From Verrucomicrobiia bacterium (GTDB taxonomy: Bacteria; Verrucomicrobiota; Verrucomicrobiia; Limisphaerales; JADLHS01), in NCBI GenBank assembly GCA_026125285.1, contig JAHCLO010000025.1, forward strand, positions 39,587 to 103,586: DNA of 64,000 bases, written 5' to 3'. Positions 8,720 through 17,316 of the stretch are shown here, piece after piece. Position numbers and translations under genes: made by a program. The notes below the pieces were generated by a model. That model had not been told where the DNA came from, did no database searches, and saw only the letters and a list, made by a program, of their open reading frames with translations. How positions within the stretch are numbered: the first letter of the stretch is position 1; every line of letters begins with the position of its first letter.

Positions 8720-10165
8720 ATGAGAGCAAAACCAAGAAAGTTGTTTAACGAGGCGCTGGCTTCGACCATTGCCATTTCCCTGCTCATCGTCGCACTTCTG
8801 GGTGCGCTTCCACTCATAAGCGCCCACGCGGCGGCCAGCACTCCCGCCGAAGCCCGCGCGATTGCCAAAGAGGCCTACATCTACGGCTACCCGATGGTGG
8901 ACAGCTACCGGATCCAGCACGCCTACTTCGTGAACCAGCAAAGCCCCGAATACAAGGCGCCTTGGAACCAGCTCCGCAACATCCCGCGCGTCTTCACGCC
9001 CGAGGACAAGGCCATTCAGACGCCGAATTCGGACACGCCCTATTCCTTCGTCGGACTCGACCTGCGCGCCGAGCCCATGGTCATTACCATCCCGCCAATT
9101 GAGAAGGAGCGCTATTTCTCGGTTCAGTTGATTGACGCCTACACGCACAACTTCGCCTACCTCGGCAGCCGCACCACCGGTAACGGCGGCGGCAACTATC
9201 TGGTCGCCGGTCCGGGTTGGAAAGGCTCCAAGCCCAAGGGCATCGCGAAGGTGATCCGGTCGGAGACCGAACTGGTGTTCGCCCCGTTTCGCACGCAACT
9301 CTTCCAGCCGGGCGAGCTCGACAACGTCAAAAAAGTCCAGGCTGGCTACCAAGTGCAACCGCTCTCCGCCTTTCTCGGTAAAGCCGCGCTCACGTCCGCA
9401 CCCGCGATTGATTTCATGCCGCCGCTCACGCCCGACCAGCAGAAGAGTTCCCTTGAATTCTTCAACCTCCTCAACTTCGCCCTGCAGTTCTGCCCGCCCC
9501 ATCCCTCAGAAAAGCAATTGCTCGCCCGCTTCGCCAAGATCGGTGTGGGTGCCGGGAAGAAATTCGATGGCGCCAGCCTGACGCCCGAAATGCGGGACGC
9601 CATCGCCGGTGGGATGGCGGACGCCTGGCAGCAATACGAGGCTTTCGTCAAAAACGAGGCCGCGCCCGGCAAGGTGACCAGCGGCGACATCTTCGGCACC
9701 CGGGATTACTTGAAGAACAACTACCTTTACCGGATGGCCGGCGCGGTGCTGGGCATCTATGGCAACTCGAAGGAGGAAGCCTTGTATCCCATGTATCGGA
9801 CGGACGCCGCGGGCAAACCCTTGGACGCGGCGCAAAACCGTTACACCCTGCACTTCCAGCCGGGCCAGTTTCCACCCGTCAACGCGTTCTGGTCGCTGAC
9901 GATGTATGAACTGCCGTCGAGCTTGCTGGTGGCCAACCCGCTCAACCGCTACCTGATCAACTCGCCGATGCTGCCCAACCTCAAAAAAGATACGGACGGA
10001 GGCCTGACGCTCTACGTCCAGAGTGAATCACCGGGGGCGGACAAGGAAAGCAATTGGCTCCCCGCGCCGAAAGGGCCGTTCTGGTGCGCCCTCCGCCTCT
10101 ACTGGCCGAAGCCCGAAGCCATGAACGGCACGTGGAAACAGCCCCCCATGCAGCAGGTGAAGTGA
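8720..10165 (+). CDS. Exported DUF1254/DUF1214 protein, paralogue A
   Basis: The 481-residue protein begins at ATG 8720. An in-frame GTG at 8648 would run through the intergenic palindrome, so it is rejected. A hydrophobic leader (TIAISLLIVALLGALPLISA) precedes STPAEARAIAKEAYIYGYP, the start of the DUF1254 domain. The DUF1254 part includes NSDTPYSF, PIEKERYFSVQLIDAYTHNF and FRTQLFQPGELD. The DUF1214 part has FWSLTMYELPSSLLVANPLN and ends with FWCALRLYWPKPEAMNGTW. The biochemical activity of this family is not established. It is a close paralogue of the gene at 11784, with two stretches identical at the DNA level. Confidence 0.9.
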   Translation: MRAKPRKLFNEALASTIAISLLIVALLGALPLISAHAAASTPAEARAIAKEAYIYGYPMVDSYRIQHAYFVNQQSPEYKAPWNQLRNIPRVFTPEDKAIQTPNSDTPYSFVGLDLRAEPMVITIPPIEKERYFSVQLIDAYTHNFAYLGSRTTGNGGGNYLVAGPGWKGSKPKGIAKVIRSETELVFAPFRTQLFQPGELDNVKKVQAGYQVQPLSAFLGKAALTSAPAIDFMPPLTPDQQKSSLEFFNLLNFALQFCPPHPSEKQLLARFAKIGVGAGKKFDGASLTPEMRDAIAGGMADAWQQYEAFVKNEAAPGKVTSGDIFGTRDYLKNNYLYRMAGAVLGIYGNSKEEALYPMYRTDAAGKPLDAAQNRYTLHFQPGQFPPVNAFWSLTMYELPSSLLVANPLNRYLINSPMLPNLKKDTDGGLTLYVQSESPGADKESNWLPAPKGPFWCALRLYWPKPEAMNGTWKQPPMQQVK

Positions 10166-10192
10166 ATCCACAACCGACGAAAAGCGATCAAT

Positions 10193-11716
10193 ATGAAAAC
10201 ACAACGCCCGCAAACTTTCCTCGCCGCCGTCCTCGTGGGCGCGCTGGCGTTCACCACCACGGCGCAGGCGCAGACCTCGCCGAAGATGAAGATGACGACG
10301 GACATTCCGCCGCAGATCACCACGCCGGATTCCGTCGAGACCCGGCTGGGCACGCTCAAGTTCTTCGACGGCTTCCCGGACGACGCCACCGTCGAGAAGG
10401 TCTATGACAACCTCGATTTCTCGCGCGGCGTGCAGGCGTTCCTCACCGCCATGCCCGGCGCGTCGGTCTATGCCATTCGCGAGGGTCTGGGCAGCCTGGG
10501 CGCGGACAACCAGACGGTGTTCATCGTGGAAACGCTGATGGACTCCAAATCGCTGTTTCTCACGCCGAACTCCGAGACGGTTTACAGCATGATGTGGCTC
10601 GACCTGAAGGAAGGCCCGCTGGTCATCGAGACGCCGCCGAACGTCCTTGGGATCATTGACGACCACTGGTTCAACTACGTCGGCGACGTGGGCAACGCCG
10701 GACCGGACCGCGGCAAGGGAGGAAAATTCCTGCTGCTGCCGCCCGGCTACAAAGGCGACGTGCCCGAGGGCTACTTCGTCTTCCGCTCGGCCACGTTCGG
10801 CAACGTCTTCTTCTGGCGCGGCTTCCTGGTAAACGGCGACCCCAAACCGGCTGTGGAATCCACCAAGAAATTCGCCAAGGTCTATCCGCTGGCGCAGGCG
10901 AGCAACCCGCCGCCGATGAAGTTCGTCAACATCTCCGGCAAGGCGTTCAACACAATTCATGCGAACGACTTCACGTTCTTCGAGGAGGTCAACCACATCG
11001 TGCAGGAAGAACCCAATGCGGCGTTGAACCCGGAAACGCTCGGCGTGCTGGCCGCCATTGGCATCGAGAAAGGCAAGCCCTTCGCCCCCAATGCGCGGAT
11101 GAAGAAGATCCTCACCGAGGCTGCGGCCGTGGGCAACGCCACCGCGCGGGCTATTGTCTTCAGGAGTCGCCTCAAGGACACGCCGCTCTTCCCGCACAGC
11201 GCGTGGAGCACGGCGTTCCCCGGCGGCAGCCACGAATTCCTCTCGCAGCCGGGCGTGCGCAACCTCGATGCGCGCACGTTCTTCTTCTACTACGCCACCG
11301 GCATCACGCCGGCCATGGCCGCGAAGATGGTGGGCGTCGGCTCGCAATACGCCGTGGCGTTCGTCGATTCCCAGGGCAAGCCGCTCGATGGCAGCAAGAC
11401 CTACAAGATTCATCTGCCGCCCAACGTCCCGGCCAAAAACTTCTGGTCGTTCGTCGTTTACGACAACCAGACGCGCTCGATGCTTCAGACCGACGCGCAG
11501 TTCCCGAGCATCGGCAGCCAGTCCAAAGGCATCGTCATCAACCCCGATACGTCGGTGGATATCTGGTTTGGCCCGACCGCACCGGCGGGACACGAGTCGA
11601 ATTGGGTGCAGACCGTGCCCGGGAAAGGCTGGAACACCGTCCTGCGTCTCTACGGCCCGCTCCAGCCGTGGTTCGACCAGACCTGGAAACCCGGTGAGAT
11701 CGAGCTGGTGAAGTGA
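10193..11716 (+). CDS. Exported DUF1254/DUF1214 protein, divergent member
   Basis: The 507-residue protein has a Sec leader (MKTQRPQTFLAAVLVGALAF then TTTAQA). It belongs to the same two-domain DUF1254-DUF1214 family as its neighbours but is clearly a different branch, with TPNSETVYSMMWLDLKEGPL, IIDDHWFNYVGDVGNAGPD and a C-terminal FWSFVVYDNQTRSM followed by GWNTVLRLYGPLQPWFDQTW. It lies between two close paralogues, 27 bp after the first and 67 bp before the second. This A-B-A' arrangement suggests the three products act on related ligands or form a complex, which is inference. Catalytic residues are unknown. Confidence 0.9.
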   Translation: MKTQRPQTFLAAVLVGALAFTTTAQAQTSPKMKMTTDIPPQITTPDSVETRLGTLKFFDGFPDDATVEKVYDNLDFSRGVQAFLTAMPGASVYAIREGLGSLGADNQTVFIVETLMDSKSLFLTPNSETVYSMMWLDLKEGPLVIETPPNVLGIIDDHWFNYVGDVGNAGPDRGKGGKFLLLPPGYKGDVPEGYFVFRSATFGNVFFWRGFLVNGDPKPAVESTKKFAKVYPLAQASNPPPMKFVNISGKAFNTIHANDFTFFEEVNHIVQEEPNAALNPETLGVLAAIGIEKGKPFAPNARMKKILTEAAAVGNATARAIVFRSRLKDTPLFPHSAWSTAFPGGSHEFLSQPGVRNLDARTFFFYYATGITPAMAAKMVGVGSQYAVAFVDSQGKPLDGSKTYKIHLPPNVPAKNFWSFVVYDNQTRSMLQTDAQFPSIGSQSKGIVINPDTSVDIWFGPTAPAGHESNWVQTVPGKGWNTVLRLYGPLQPWFDQTWKPGEIELVK

Positions 11717-11783
11717 ATGAGGTGTGTCCGCCATTTACTGGCCCCTGATTACTGACTACTGCTCAAACCTCACCAACAAAACC

Positions 11784-13190
11784 ATGAAACTAAAACTCCT
11801 GTTTATCCACGCCCTCGTCTGCGCCTTGGCCGCCACAACTGTTCCCTGTCGCGTGGCGGCCAGCACTCCCGCCGAAGCCCGCGCGATTGCCAAAGAGGCC
11901 TACATCTACGGCTACCCGATGGTGGACAGCTACCGGATCCAGCACGCCTACTTCGTGAATCACGAAAGCCCGGAGTTCAAAGCGCCGTGGAATCAGCTCC
12001 GCAACATCCCGCGCGTCTTCACGCCGGAGGACAAGGCGGTGCCGGTGCCCAACTCGGACACGCCGTATTCCATGATCGGACTGGATCTGCGCGCCGAACC
12101 CATGGTCATTACCATCCCGCCAATTGAGAAGGAGCGCTATTTCTCGGTTCAGTTGATTGACGCCTACACGCACAACTTCGCCTACGTGGGCAGTCGCACC
12201 ACCGGCAACGAGGGCGGCAGCTACCTCATCGCCGGGCCAGGGTGGACTGGTGAAACTCCCAAGGGCGTGAAGCAAGTCATTCGCTGCGAGACCGAGTTGG
12301 GACTCGCTGTATTTCGCACCCAACTTTTCAAGCCCGATGACCTCGATAAAGTGAAGCAGGTCCAGGCGGGCTACCGGGTGCAAGCTCTCTCGTCCTTTCT
12401 CGGCCAGGCGGCGCCCAAAGCCGCGCCCCGGATTGACTTCATCACCCCACTCACGCCCGCCGCCGCGAAGACCTCGCCCGAATTCTTCACGGTCCTGAAC
12501 TTCGTGCTTCAGTTCTGTCCGACCCATCCATCGGAGCAGGAACTGATGACGCGGTTTGCCAAAATCGGTGTGGGTGCCGGCAAGAACTTTGACGCCGGCC
12601 AGCTCGCGCCCGAAATGCAAACGGCCATCGAACAAGGCATGGCCGATGCCTGGGCTGCTTTCGCCGGGGTGAAAGGACAATTCGATCGGAAGGAAGTGGT
12701 GGCCGGCGACGTGTTCGGCACGCGGGAGTATCTGAGGAACAATTACCTCTACCGCATGACCGCCGCGGTGCTCGGGATTTTTGGCAATTCCAAAGAGGAA
12801 GCCATGTATCCGATGTATTCCGTGGATGCGGACGGGCAGAAGCTCGACGGATCCCGCCGCTACACGTTGCGCTTTGCGCCGGGCCAATTGCCGCCCGTCC
12901 ATGCGTTCTGGTCGCTGACGATGTATGAACTGCCCTCGCAGTTGCTCGTGGCCAATCCGCTGAATCGCTATCTGCTCAACACGCCGATGTTGCCGCAGTT
13001 CAAGCTCGATGCCGACGGCGGCCTGACGCTCTACGTTCAAAACGCATCCCCCGGCGAGGACAAGGAAACCAACTGGCTGCCCGCGCCGCCGGGCCCATTC
13101 TTCATGGCGCTGCGCCTTTACTGGCCGAAAACCGAAGCCATCGAAGGCAAGTGGGCCGCGCCCCCGGCGAAGCTCGAGCCGGCGAAATAG
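11784..13190 (+). CDS. Exported DUF1254/DUF1214 protein, paralogue A'
   Basis: The 468-residue protein starts at ATG 11784 with leader MKLKLLFIHALVCALAATTV. The mature start STPAEARAIAKEAYIYGYP and most of the protein align without gaps to the gene at 8720. DNA blocks 11855-11959 and 12099-12185 are identical to 8830-8934 and 9074-9160 (constant offset 3025), while the DNA between and after them has many substitutions. The DUF1214 C-terminus is intact (FWSLTMYELPSQLLVANPLN, then LPAPPGPFFMALRLYWPK). Function is unknown. The pattern suggests duplication followed by local gene conversion. Confidence 0.9.
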   Translation: MKLKLLFIHALVCALAATTVPCRVAASTPAEARAIAKEAYIYGYPMVDSYRIQHAYFVNHESPEFKAPWNQLRNIPRVFTPEDKAVPVPNSDTPYSMIGLDLRAEPMVITIPPIEKERYFSVQLIDAYTHNFAYVGSRTTGNEGGSYLIAGPGWTGETPKGVKQVIRCETELGLAVFRTQLFKPDDLDKVKQVQAGYRVQALSSFLGQAAPKAAPRIDFITPLTPAAAKTSPEFFTVLNFVLQFCPTHPSEQELMTRFAKIGVGAGKNFDAGQLAPEMQTAIEQGMADAWAAFAGVKGQFDRKEVVAGDVFGTREYLRNNYLYRMTAAVLGIFGNSKEEAMYPMYSVDADGQKLDGSRRYTLRFAPGQLPPVHAFWSLTMYELPSQLLVANPLNRYLLNTPMLPQFKLDADGGLTLYVQNASPGEDKETNWLPAPPGPFFMALRLYWPKTEAIEGKWAAPPAKLEPAK

Positions 13191-13260
13191 CGAATCAACA
13201 CGCAGGATCTCAAGTCACCAAATGCATCACTCAACAAATAAAAGAACAAAGGAACAGCAT

Positions 13261-14118
13261 ATGAAGATCATGAAACTGAAACTCAGCCCTCGCCTGTCGC
13301 TCGGCATTTCCTGCCTGGCCATCGGCGCACTCCTCACCGGCTGCGACAAACCGACCGACCCGAGCGCGAGCGCGACCAGCGACAGCCCAAAACAGCCCAA
13401 TGCCACCATGAGCGTGCTCAACGACGGCGTTGGCGCCAAAGCCGGTCGCGTCGAAAACATGCACCTGACCCGCTTCATCGAAATCTTCTTCGCCCATCGC
13501 GACGCGAAGACCGGCAAACTGGTCGCCGAGTGCTACAACACCATGTTCACGTCCCAGGGCATCCCCGCGTCGAAAGACACCGCCCCGCAGGCGCTGGTCG
13601 AAGGCCTCGATTTCGCCAAGCTGAAGACCGATTACGGCGTTCTGGGCGCGTCGCTGAACGGTCCGAAACTCTGGACGTCCGACTGGACCGAGATCGACAT
13701 TGGCGTGGAGCGGGAATTCAACGGCATCAAGGCCGCCTGGGTGGCCCAACTGAGCATGGGCGACAACGCCGGCGGGGTCTCCGAAACCACTCCCTACAAA
13801 CCCACGCCGATTGCCCGGAAGAGCGGCGTGGGCTGGAACAAGGGCACCACGGTGATGCTGCTGGACGATGCGGAAGGCAACACCTGGATCTTGAAAGGGT
13901 TTCAAATGGGGCTCAAGCCGCAATACACCTACGAGCAATTCGTGGCCGCCGGACAAAGCCAGTTCAAAAAACTTCCCCCGGGCTGGAAGTTCCGGGTCAA
14001 GACGCTGGACCGGGATTTGAACGAGAAGCCGGAAGGCGGTATGGCCACGATCATGGCGGACGAGTTCTTCAACGTCTATGACAAGACCGGACCGGGCATG
14101 AGCGACTACAAACCGTAA
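13261..14118 (+). CDS. Lipoprotein of unknown function downstream of DUF1254 genes
   Basis: The product is 285 residues from ATG 13261, chosen because AAAGGAACAG sits just upstream as a ribosome binding site. Leader MKIMKLKLSPRLSLGISC continues to an LLTGC lipobox (Cys26). The mature domain (residues ~45-285) is soluble, with motifs RFIEIFFAHRDAKTGKL, LWTSDWTEIDIGVEREFNGI and WNKGTTVMLLDDAEGNTWIL. It reads like a single ligand-binding domain, but I do not recognise the family. Position at the end of the sulfatase-DUF1254 group suggests membership of the same pathway. Confidence 0.8.
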   Translation: MKIMKLKLSPRLSLGISCLAIGALLTGCDKPTDPSASATSDSPKQPNATMSVLNDGVGAKAGRVENMHLTRFIEIFFAHRDAKTGKLVAECYNTMFTSQGIPASKDTAPQALVEGLDFAKLKTDYGVLGASLNGPKLWTSDWTEIDIGVEREFNGIKAAWVAQLSMGDNAGGVSETTPYKPTPIARKSGVGWNKGTTVMLLDDAEGNTWILKGFQMGLKPQYTYEQFVAAGQSQFKKLPPGWKFRVKTLDRDLNEKPEGGMATIMADEFFNVYDKTGPGMSDYKP

Positions 14119-14127
14119 TGACCGGAT

Positions 14128-14194
14128 GATTCGTTTGTGAACCACGCGGGCTGGTCCATGCCGGCCCGGCCATCGGCCCGGCCCGCGAATTCAC
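14128..14194. repeat. Intergenic palindromic element, copy 2
   Basis: GATTCGTTTGTGAACCACGC opens this element and GCCCGCGAATTCAC closes it, matching the borders of the element at 8639-8690. The interior differs, with nested GGCCCGGCC/GGCCCGGCC palindromes. As in copy 1 it fills nearly the whole gap between two co-directional genes for exported proteins. Confidence 0.65.
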
Positions 14195-14210
14195 CGACGA
14201 GTTTGAAGCC

Positions 14211-15392
14211 ATGACAACCATTCGCACACGAATCCTCAGTGCTGCCGCCCTTCTGGGGGCGGCGGCGGTGACGACTGTTTGTGTCGCGCGCACCAACGAC
14301 ATGGCCGGTCCGTTGGCTGTTACCAACTCGCCCTCGCAGTTCCGCTCGGCCGAGGACGGCTGGCTGGATATCAGCGGGTTTATGGACCAGTCCTACGGGT
14401 TCGCTCCCATCGTGTTTCCGATTACCGAACCGGCGATCGGATACGGATTGGCCGGCGGGCTGGCGTTCGTTGACAAACCTCAAGGTGCGGCGGAGGCCGG
14501 GTTTGGCCGGCCCGACATCACGGCCGTCGGTGGCATGTTCACCGAGAAAGGCGCGTGGGGCGTGGTGGCAGGCGATGTGCGGCACTGGCGGGACGACCGG
14601 CTCCAAACCCTCGTGGGTCTGGGCTACGCTTCCATCAATCTCGACTACTACGGCATCGGCGACGATCGCGCGTTGAGGAATCAGCCGCTGGATTACACCC
14701 TCGAACCGTTGGGCGGCGTGGCCCGGGCCAAATACCGCCTCGGTGATTCGTGCTGGTGGGCCGGGCTGGGGTACACCTTTGCCACCACCCGGGTGGAGTT
14801 TGACGCCCCATCAGGCACGCCCGGACTGCCGCCGTTCCAGCGCGATTCACAGGTCGGCGGCGTGACGCCGACGCTCAATTATGATTCGCGGAACAACCTC
14901 TTCACCCCGACACGCGGGACGTTTGCGGAGGCGACGGCGGGGTTGTTCAGCGAGGCGCTCGGCGGGGATGCTGAATTTCAGCGCGTCAGCCTGATCGCCA
15001 TGCATTACGTGCCGCTGCACCCGAAACTGACGCTGGGCTTGCGCGGCGACGTCAACCTCAGCTTTGGCGACGTGCCCTTCTATCTGCGTCCCTTCGTCTA
15101 TTTCCGCGGCGTGCAGGCGATGCGCTATCAGGGCGAGCATGTGGCCCAAGCCGAGGTGGAATTGCGCTGGCAACTCTGGAAGCGTTTCAGCCTGGTGGGG
15201 TTTGTCGGCGGTGGTGCGGCCGGGAACGACTTCGACCGCTACGAGAACTCGCGCAGCGTCGTGGCCGGCGGCACGGGCTTTCGCTACGAGTTGGCCCGCA
15301 AATACGGGCTCCACATGGGGCTGGACGTGGCGTTTGGACCGGATGAACCGATCCTTTATGTGCAGTTCGGCAGCGCGTGGTTGCGTCCCTGA
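14211..15392 (+). CDS. BamA/TamA-like surface antigen (D15) outer-membrane barrel
   Basis: The 393-residue protein has a signal-like N-terminus (ILSAAALLGAAAVTT). The remainder resembles the C-terminal barrel of the Omp85/D15 superfamily: PVVFPITEPAIGYG-type opening (here IVFPITEPAIGYGLAGG), VTPTLNYDSRNNLFTPTRGT, LRPFVYFRGVQAMRYQGEH and QAEVELRWQLWKRFSLVGFV. Those last strands are characteristic of the family. POTRA domains are absent, so it is a barrel-only member rather than BamA itself. It may export or insert a partner from this locus. Confidence in the fold is high, in the partner low. Confidence 0.88.
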   Translation: MTTIRTRILSAAALLGAAAVTTVCVARTNDMAGPLAVTNSPSQFRSAEDGWLDISGFMDQSYGFAPIVFPITEPAIGYGLAGGLAFVDKPQGAAEAGFGRPDITAVGGMFTEKGAWGVVAGDVRHWRDDRLQTLVGLGYASINLDYYGIGDDRALRNQPLDYTLEPLGGVARAKYRLGDSCWWAGLGYTFATTRVEFDAPSGTPGLPPFQRDSQVGGVTPTLNYDSRNNLFTPTRGTFAEATAGLFSEALGGDAEFQRVSLIAMHYVPLHPKLTLGLRGDVNLSFGDVPFYLRPFVYFRGVQAMRYQGEHVAQAEVELRWQLWKRFSLVGFVGGGAAGNDFDRYENSRSVVAGGTGFRYELARKYGLHMGLDVAFGPDEPILYVQFGSAWLRP

Positions 15393-15472
15393 ACCCAAAG
15401 GCCCCAGCGACGATGAAGCTCACCTGAACAATCAACGAAAACACTCCGACACTCAAAACCTCCAAAAAACCT

Positions 15473-15730
15473 ATGAATGAAGACCGACAAGTGACCATTC
15501 ACTATAACAATGGCAAGACGCTGAAACTCTCCTTCCCCGCGCAGATCCGCAATTCGTCAGCGGCCGTGTTGGAAGGGATGAAGAAGATCATGGAAGGCGA
15601 CAAAATCGCCATCGAAGCGGAGGGAAGGCTCATCGTCGTTCCCTGGTCCAGCGTGCAACAGATCGAAGTCACCCCGGCGCCGGCGTCCCTGCCTTTCGGC
15701 GCGATCAAGAACGCCAAGGTGGTGGAATGA
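15473..15730 (+). CDS. Small conserved-looking cytoplasmic protein
   Basis: This is an 85-residue protein with no signal peptide, unusual in this otherwise exported array. It has two short beta-rich segments (VTIHYNNGKTLKLSFPAQ and DKIAIEAEGRLIVVPWSSVQ) separated by a helix (SSAAVLEGMKKIMEG). The sequence suggests a small all-beta or SH3-like domain. Codon use matches the neighbours. No family was recognised. Confidence 0.65.
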   Translation: MNEDRQVTIHYNNGKTLKLSFPAQIRNSSAAVLEGMKKIMEGDKIAIEAEGRLIVVPWSSVQQIEVTPAPASLPFGAIKNAKVVE

Positions 15731-15782
15731 CCGGTGGGTAAACCACAGATTCAGGAATCCCTGATTACCAATCAAAAATCAA

Positions 15783-16028
15783 ATGCCACTCGTCACTCGT
15801 CGCTTGCCACTGGTCCTGGGCCACGTGTTCGCGCTCGTGCTCCTCGCCGCGCTGGCGACGGGTTGCAGCGGCATCAATGCCAGCAAATCCTTTTCGCCGC
15901 TGGACTTCATCCTGCCGGGTCTGATGCAACACAGCCCGCCATCGCCAGTGATCCCGCTCCAAAACAACCCCGCGACTTTGCTGGCGCAAGCCAGCCACGG
16001 TCCGTCCAAGCACTTCCCAAACCCATAA
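15783..16028 (+). CDS. Small putative lipoprotein
   Basis: The 81-residue protein has leader MPLVTRRLPLVLGHVFALVL followed by LAALATGC, an acceptable lipobox at Cys28. A short Pro/Ser-rich tail includes SKSFSPLDFILPGLMQ. The first ~10 codons fall inside a degenerate heptanucleotide-periodic tract that starts upstream (around 15763), so the true start is uncertain. It ends 12 bp before the SYLF gene. Such short lipoproteins with a 'SPxxFxLPGL' segment occur in related genomes in my recollection; function is unknown. Confidence 0.55.
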   Translation: MPLVTRRLPLVLGHVFALVLLAALATGCSGINASKSFSPLDFILPGLMQHSPPSPVIPLQNNPATLLAQASHGPSKHFPNP

Positions 16029-16040
16029 CCCTGACAAGCA

Positions 16041-16715
16041 ATGAAACGACTCCTCACTCTGACTCTGACCCTGACGCTGGCTTTCGGCGCACAGGCCGGC
16101 CTGTTCGGTCCCAAGGGCGACAGCGACGCCGAGAAAAAAGCCAACATCCGCCAGCAGCGCGACGAGATGCTGGCGCAGCTTTGCGCCGCCAATCCGGCGA
16201 TGAAAAGTGTCATCCAGCGAGCCGCCGGTTACGCCACTTTCAAAGAGGTGAATGTGAACCTCCTGTTGCTCGCCACCGCCAACGGATACGGCGTCGTGGT
16301 GGACAACAAAGCGCGCAAAGAAATTTTTATGCGCATGGGTTCGCTGGGCGGCGGGGTGGGCGCGGGCGTCAAGGACGTGCGCGTGATCTTCATTTTCCAC
16401 GATCCGAAAGTGATGAAGCAATTCGTCCAGGAAGGCTGGCAGTTTGGCGGCCAGGCGGACGCCGCGGCCAAATACCAGGACACCGGCATTTCGGCGGAGC
16501 AGAACGTAAAGGGCAACGTAAGTTTCCACGACGGCACGGTCGCCACCGGCAGTTCCACCGACATCCGGGCGGGCACCCAGAAGAGCGACACCACGGTCGC
16601 GGGCCTGACCACGCGCGGCGGCATGGAGATTTACCAGTTCACTGAGAGCGGCATTGCGCTGCAAGCCACGGTGGCTGGCACGAAGTACTGGCAAGATTCA
16701 AAGTTGAACCACTAA
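16041..16715 (+). CDS. SYLF / Ysc84-like lipid-binding domain protein, secreted
   Basis: The 224-residue protein has a leader with a Leu-Thr repeat (MKRLLTLTLTLTLAFGAQAG). The central region fits the SYLF (Ysc84 actin-binding/lipid-binding) domain: VIQRAAGYATFKEVNVNLLL, GYGVVVDNKARKEIFMRMGS, LGGGVGAGVKDVRVIFIFHD and QFVQEGWQFGGQADAAAK. Bacterial SYLF proteins are predicted periplasmic phosphoinositide/lipid binders. Here the glycine-rich loop is intact. It clusters with lipoproteins before and after, consistent with envelope maintenance. Confidence 0.8.
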   Translation: MKRLLTLTLTLTLAFGAQAGLFGPKGDSDAEKKANIRQQRDEMLAQLCAANPAMKSVIQRAAGYATFKEVNVNLLLLATANGYGVVVDNKARKEIFMRMGSLGGGVGAGVKDVRVIFIFHDPKVMKQFVQEGWQFGGQADAAAKYQDTGISAEQNVKGNVSFHDGTVATGSSTDIRAGTQKSDTTVAGLTTRGGMEIYQFTESGIALQATVAGTKYWQDSKLNH

Positions 16716-16737
16716 AACAACCCGAACACATACTGAT

Positions 16738-17283
16738 ATGAAAACCTCTATCCTCTCATCCCCTCCCATGAAACCAGTTCTCTGCTCCCTCGCCATCCTC
16801 GCGGCTGCGCTCCTGTTCCAAGGCTGCGCTTCCACCCCCAAGCAGGCGGCGCCGGCCTCGCCGGATGAAGCCCGCGCCTATTTCGAGGTGCTCCGCTCCG
16901 ACTTCAACGCGGGCAAGATTCGCGCGCTCAATGAGGTGATGAAACTCACCGTCACCGAGGCGGACAAGTTCTGGCCGATTTACCGCAACTACGAGCGGGA
17001 CCTGGCGGCGGTCGGCGACCGCAAGCTGGCGCTGGTCGTCGAGTTCATGCGCCATCACAATGCCGGCACACTGACCGATCAGAACTCCCGCGAGTTGGCG
17101 GCGCGGTGGCTGCAAAATGTCCAGGACCGGCTGGAACTGTGGAAGAAATATCACCAGCAGATGAGTGAAGCTGTGTCGCCGGTTCGGGCCGCGCAGTTCC
17201 TTCAGGTCGAGAACCAGATGGCGATTTTCGTGGACCTGAGCATCGCCTCGGAGATGCCTTTGATTGACGCCGCACCCAAATGA
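16738..17283 (+). CDS. Helical periplasmic lipoprotein
   Basis: The protein is 181 residues from ATG 16738; a second ATG at 16768 would give a neater 19-residue leader before the same FQGC lipobox, so the start is not settled. After the Cys the protein is almost wholly helical, with LTVTEADKFWPIYRNYERDL and QFLQVENQMAIFVDLSIASE. This resembles the small CpxP/Spy-like helical periplasmic proteins found in many Gram-negatives (weak analogy). Neighbouring genes are also lipoproteins. Confidence 0.75.
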   Translation: MKTSILSSPPMKPVLCSLAILAAALLFQGCASTPKQAAPASPDEARAYFEVLRSDFNAGKIRALNEVMKLTVTEADKFWPIYRNYERDLAAVGDRKLALVVEFMRHHNAGTLTDQNSRELAARWLQNVQDRLELWKKYHQQMSEAVSPVRAAQFLQVENQMAIFVDLSIASEMPLIDAAPK

Positions 17284-17316
17284 TTGCTCCGGACTCGTTG
17301 CCCAGGTTGTGACATT

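Noticed and set aside
10028..11734. Minus-strand open frame of about 568 codons
   Set aside because: It lies antisense to the intact DUF1254 gene at 10193 and has Arg/His/Gly-rich composition with no family features; it is an antisense shadow caused by high GC.
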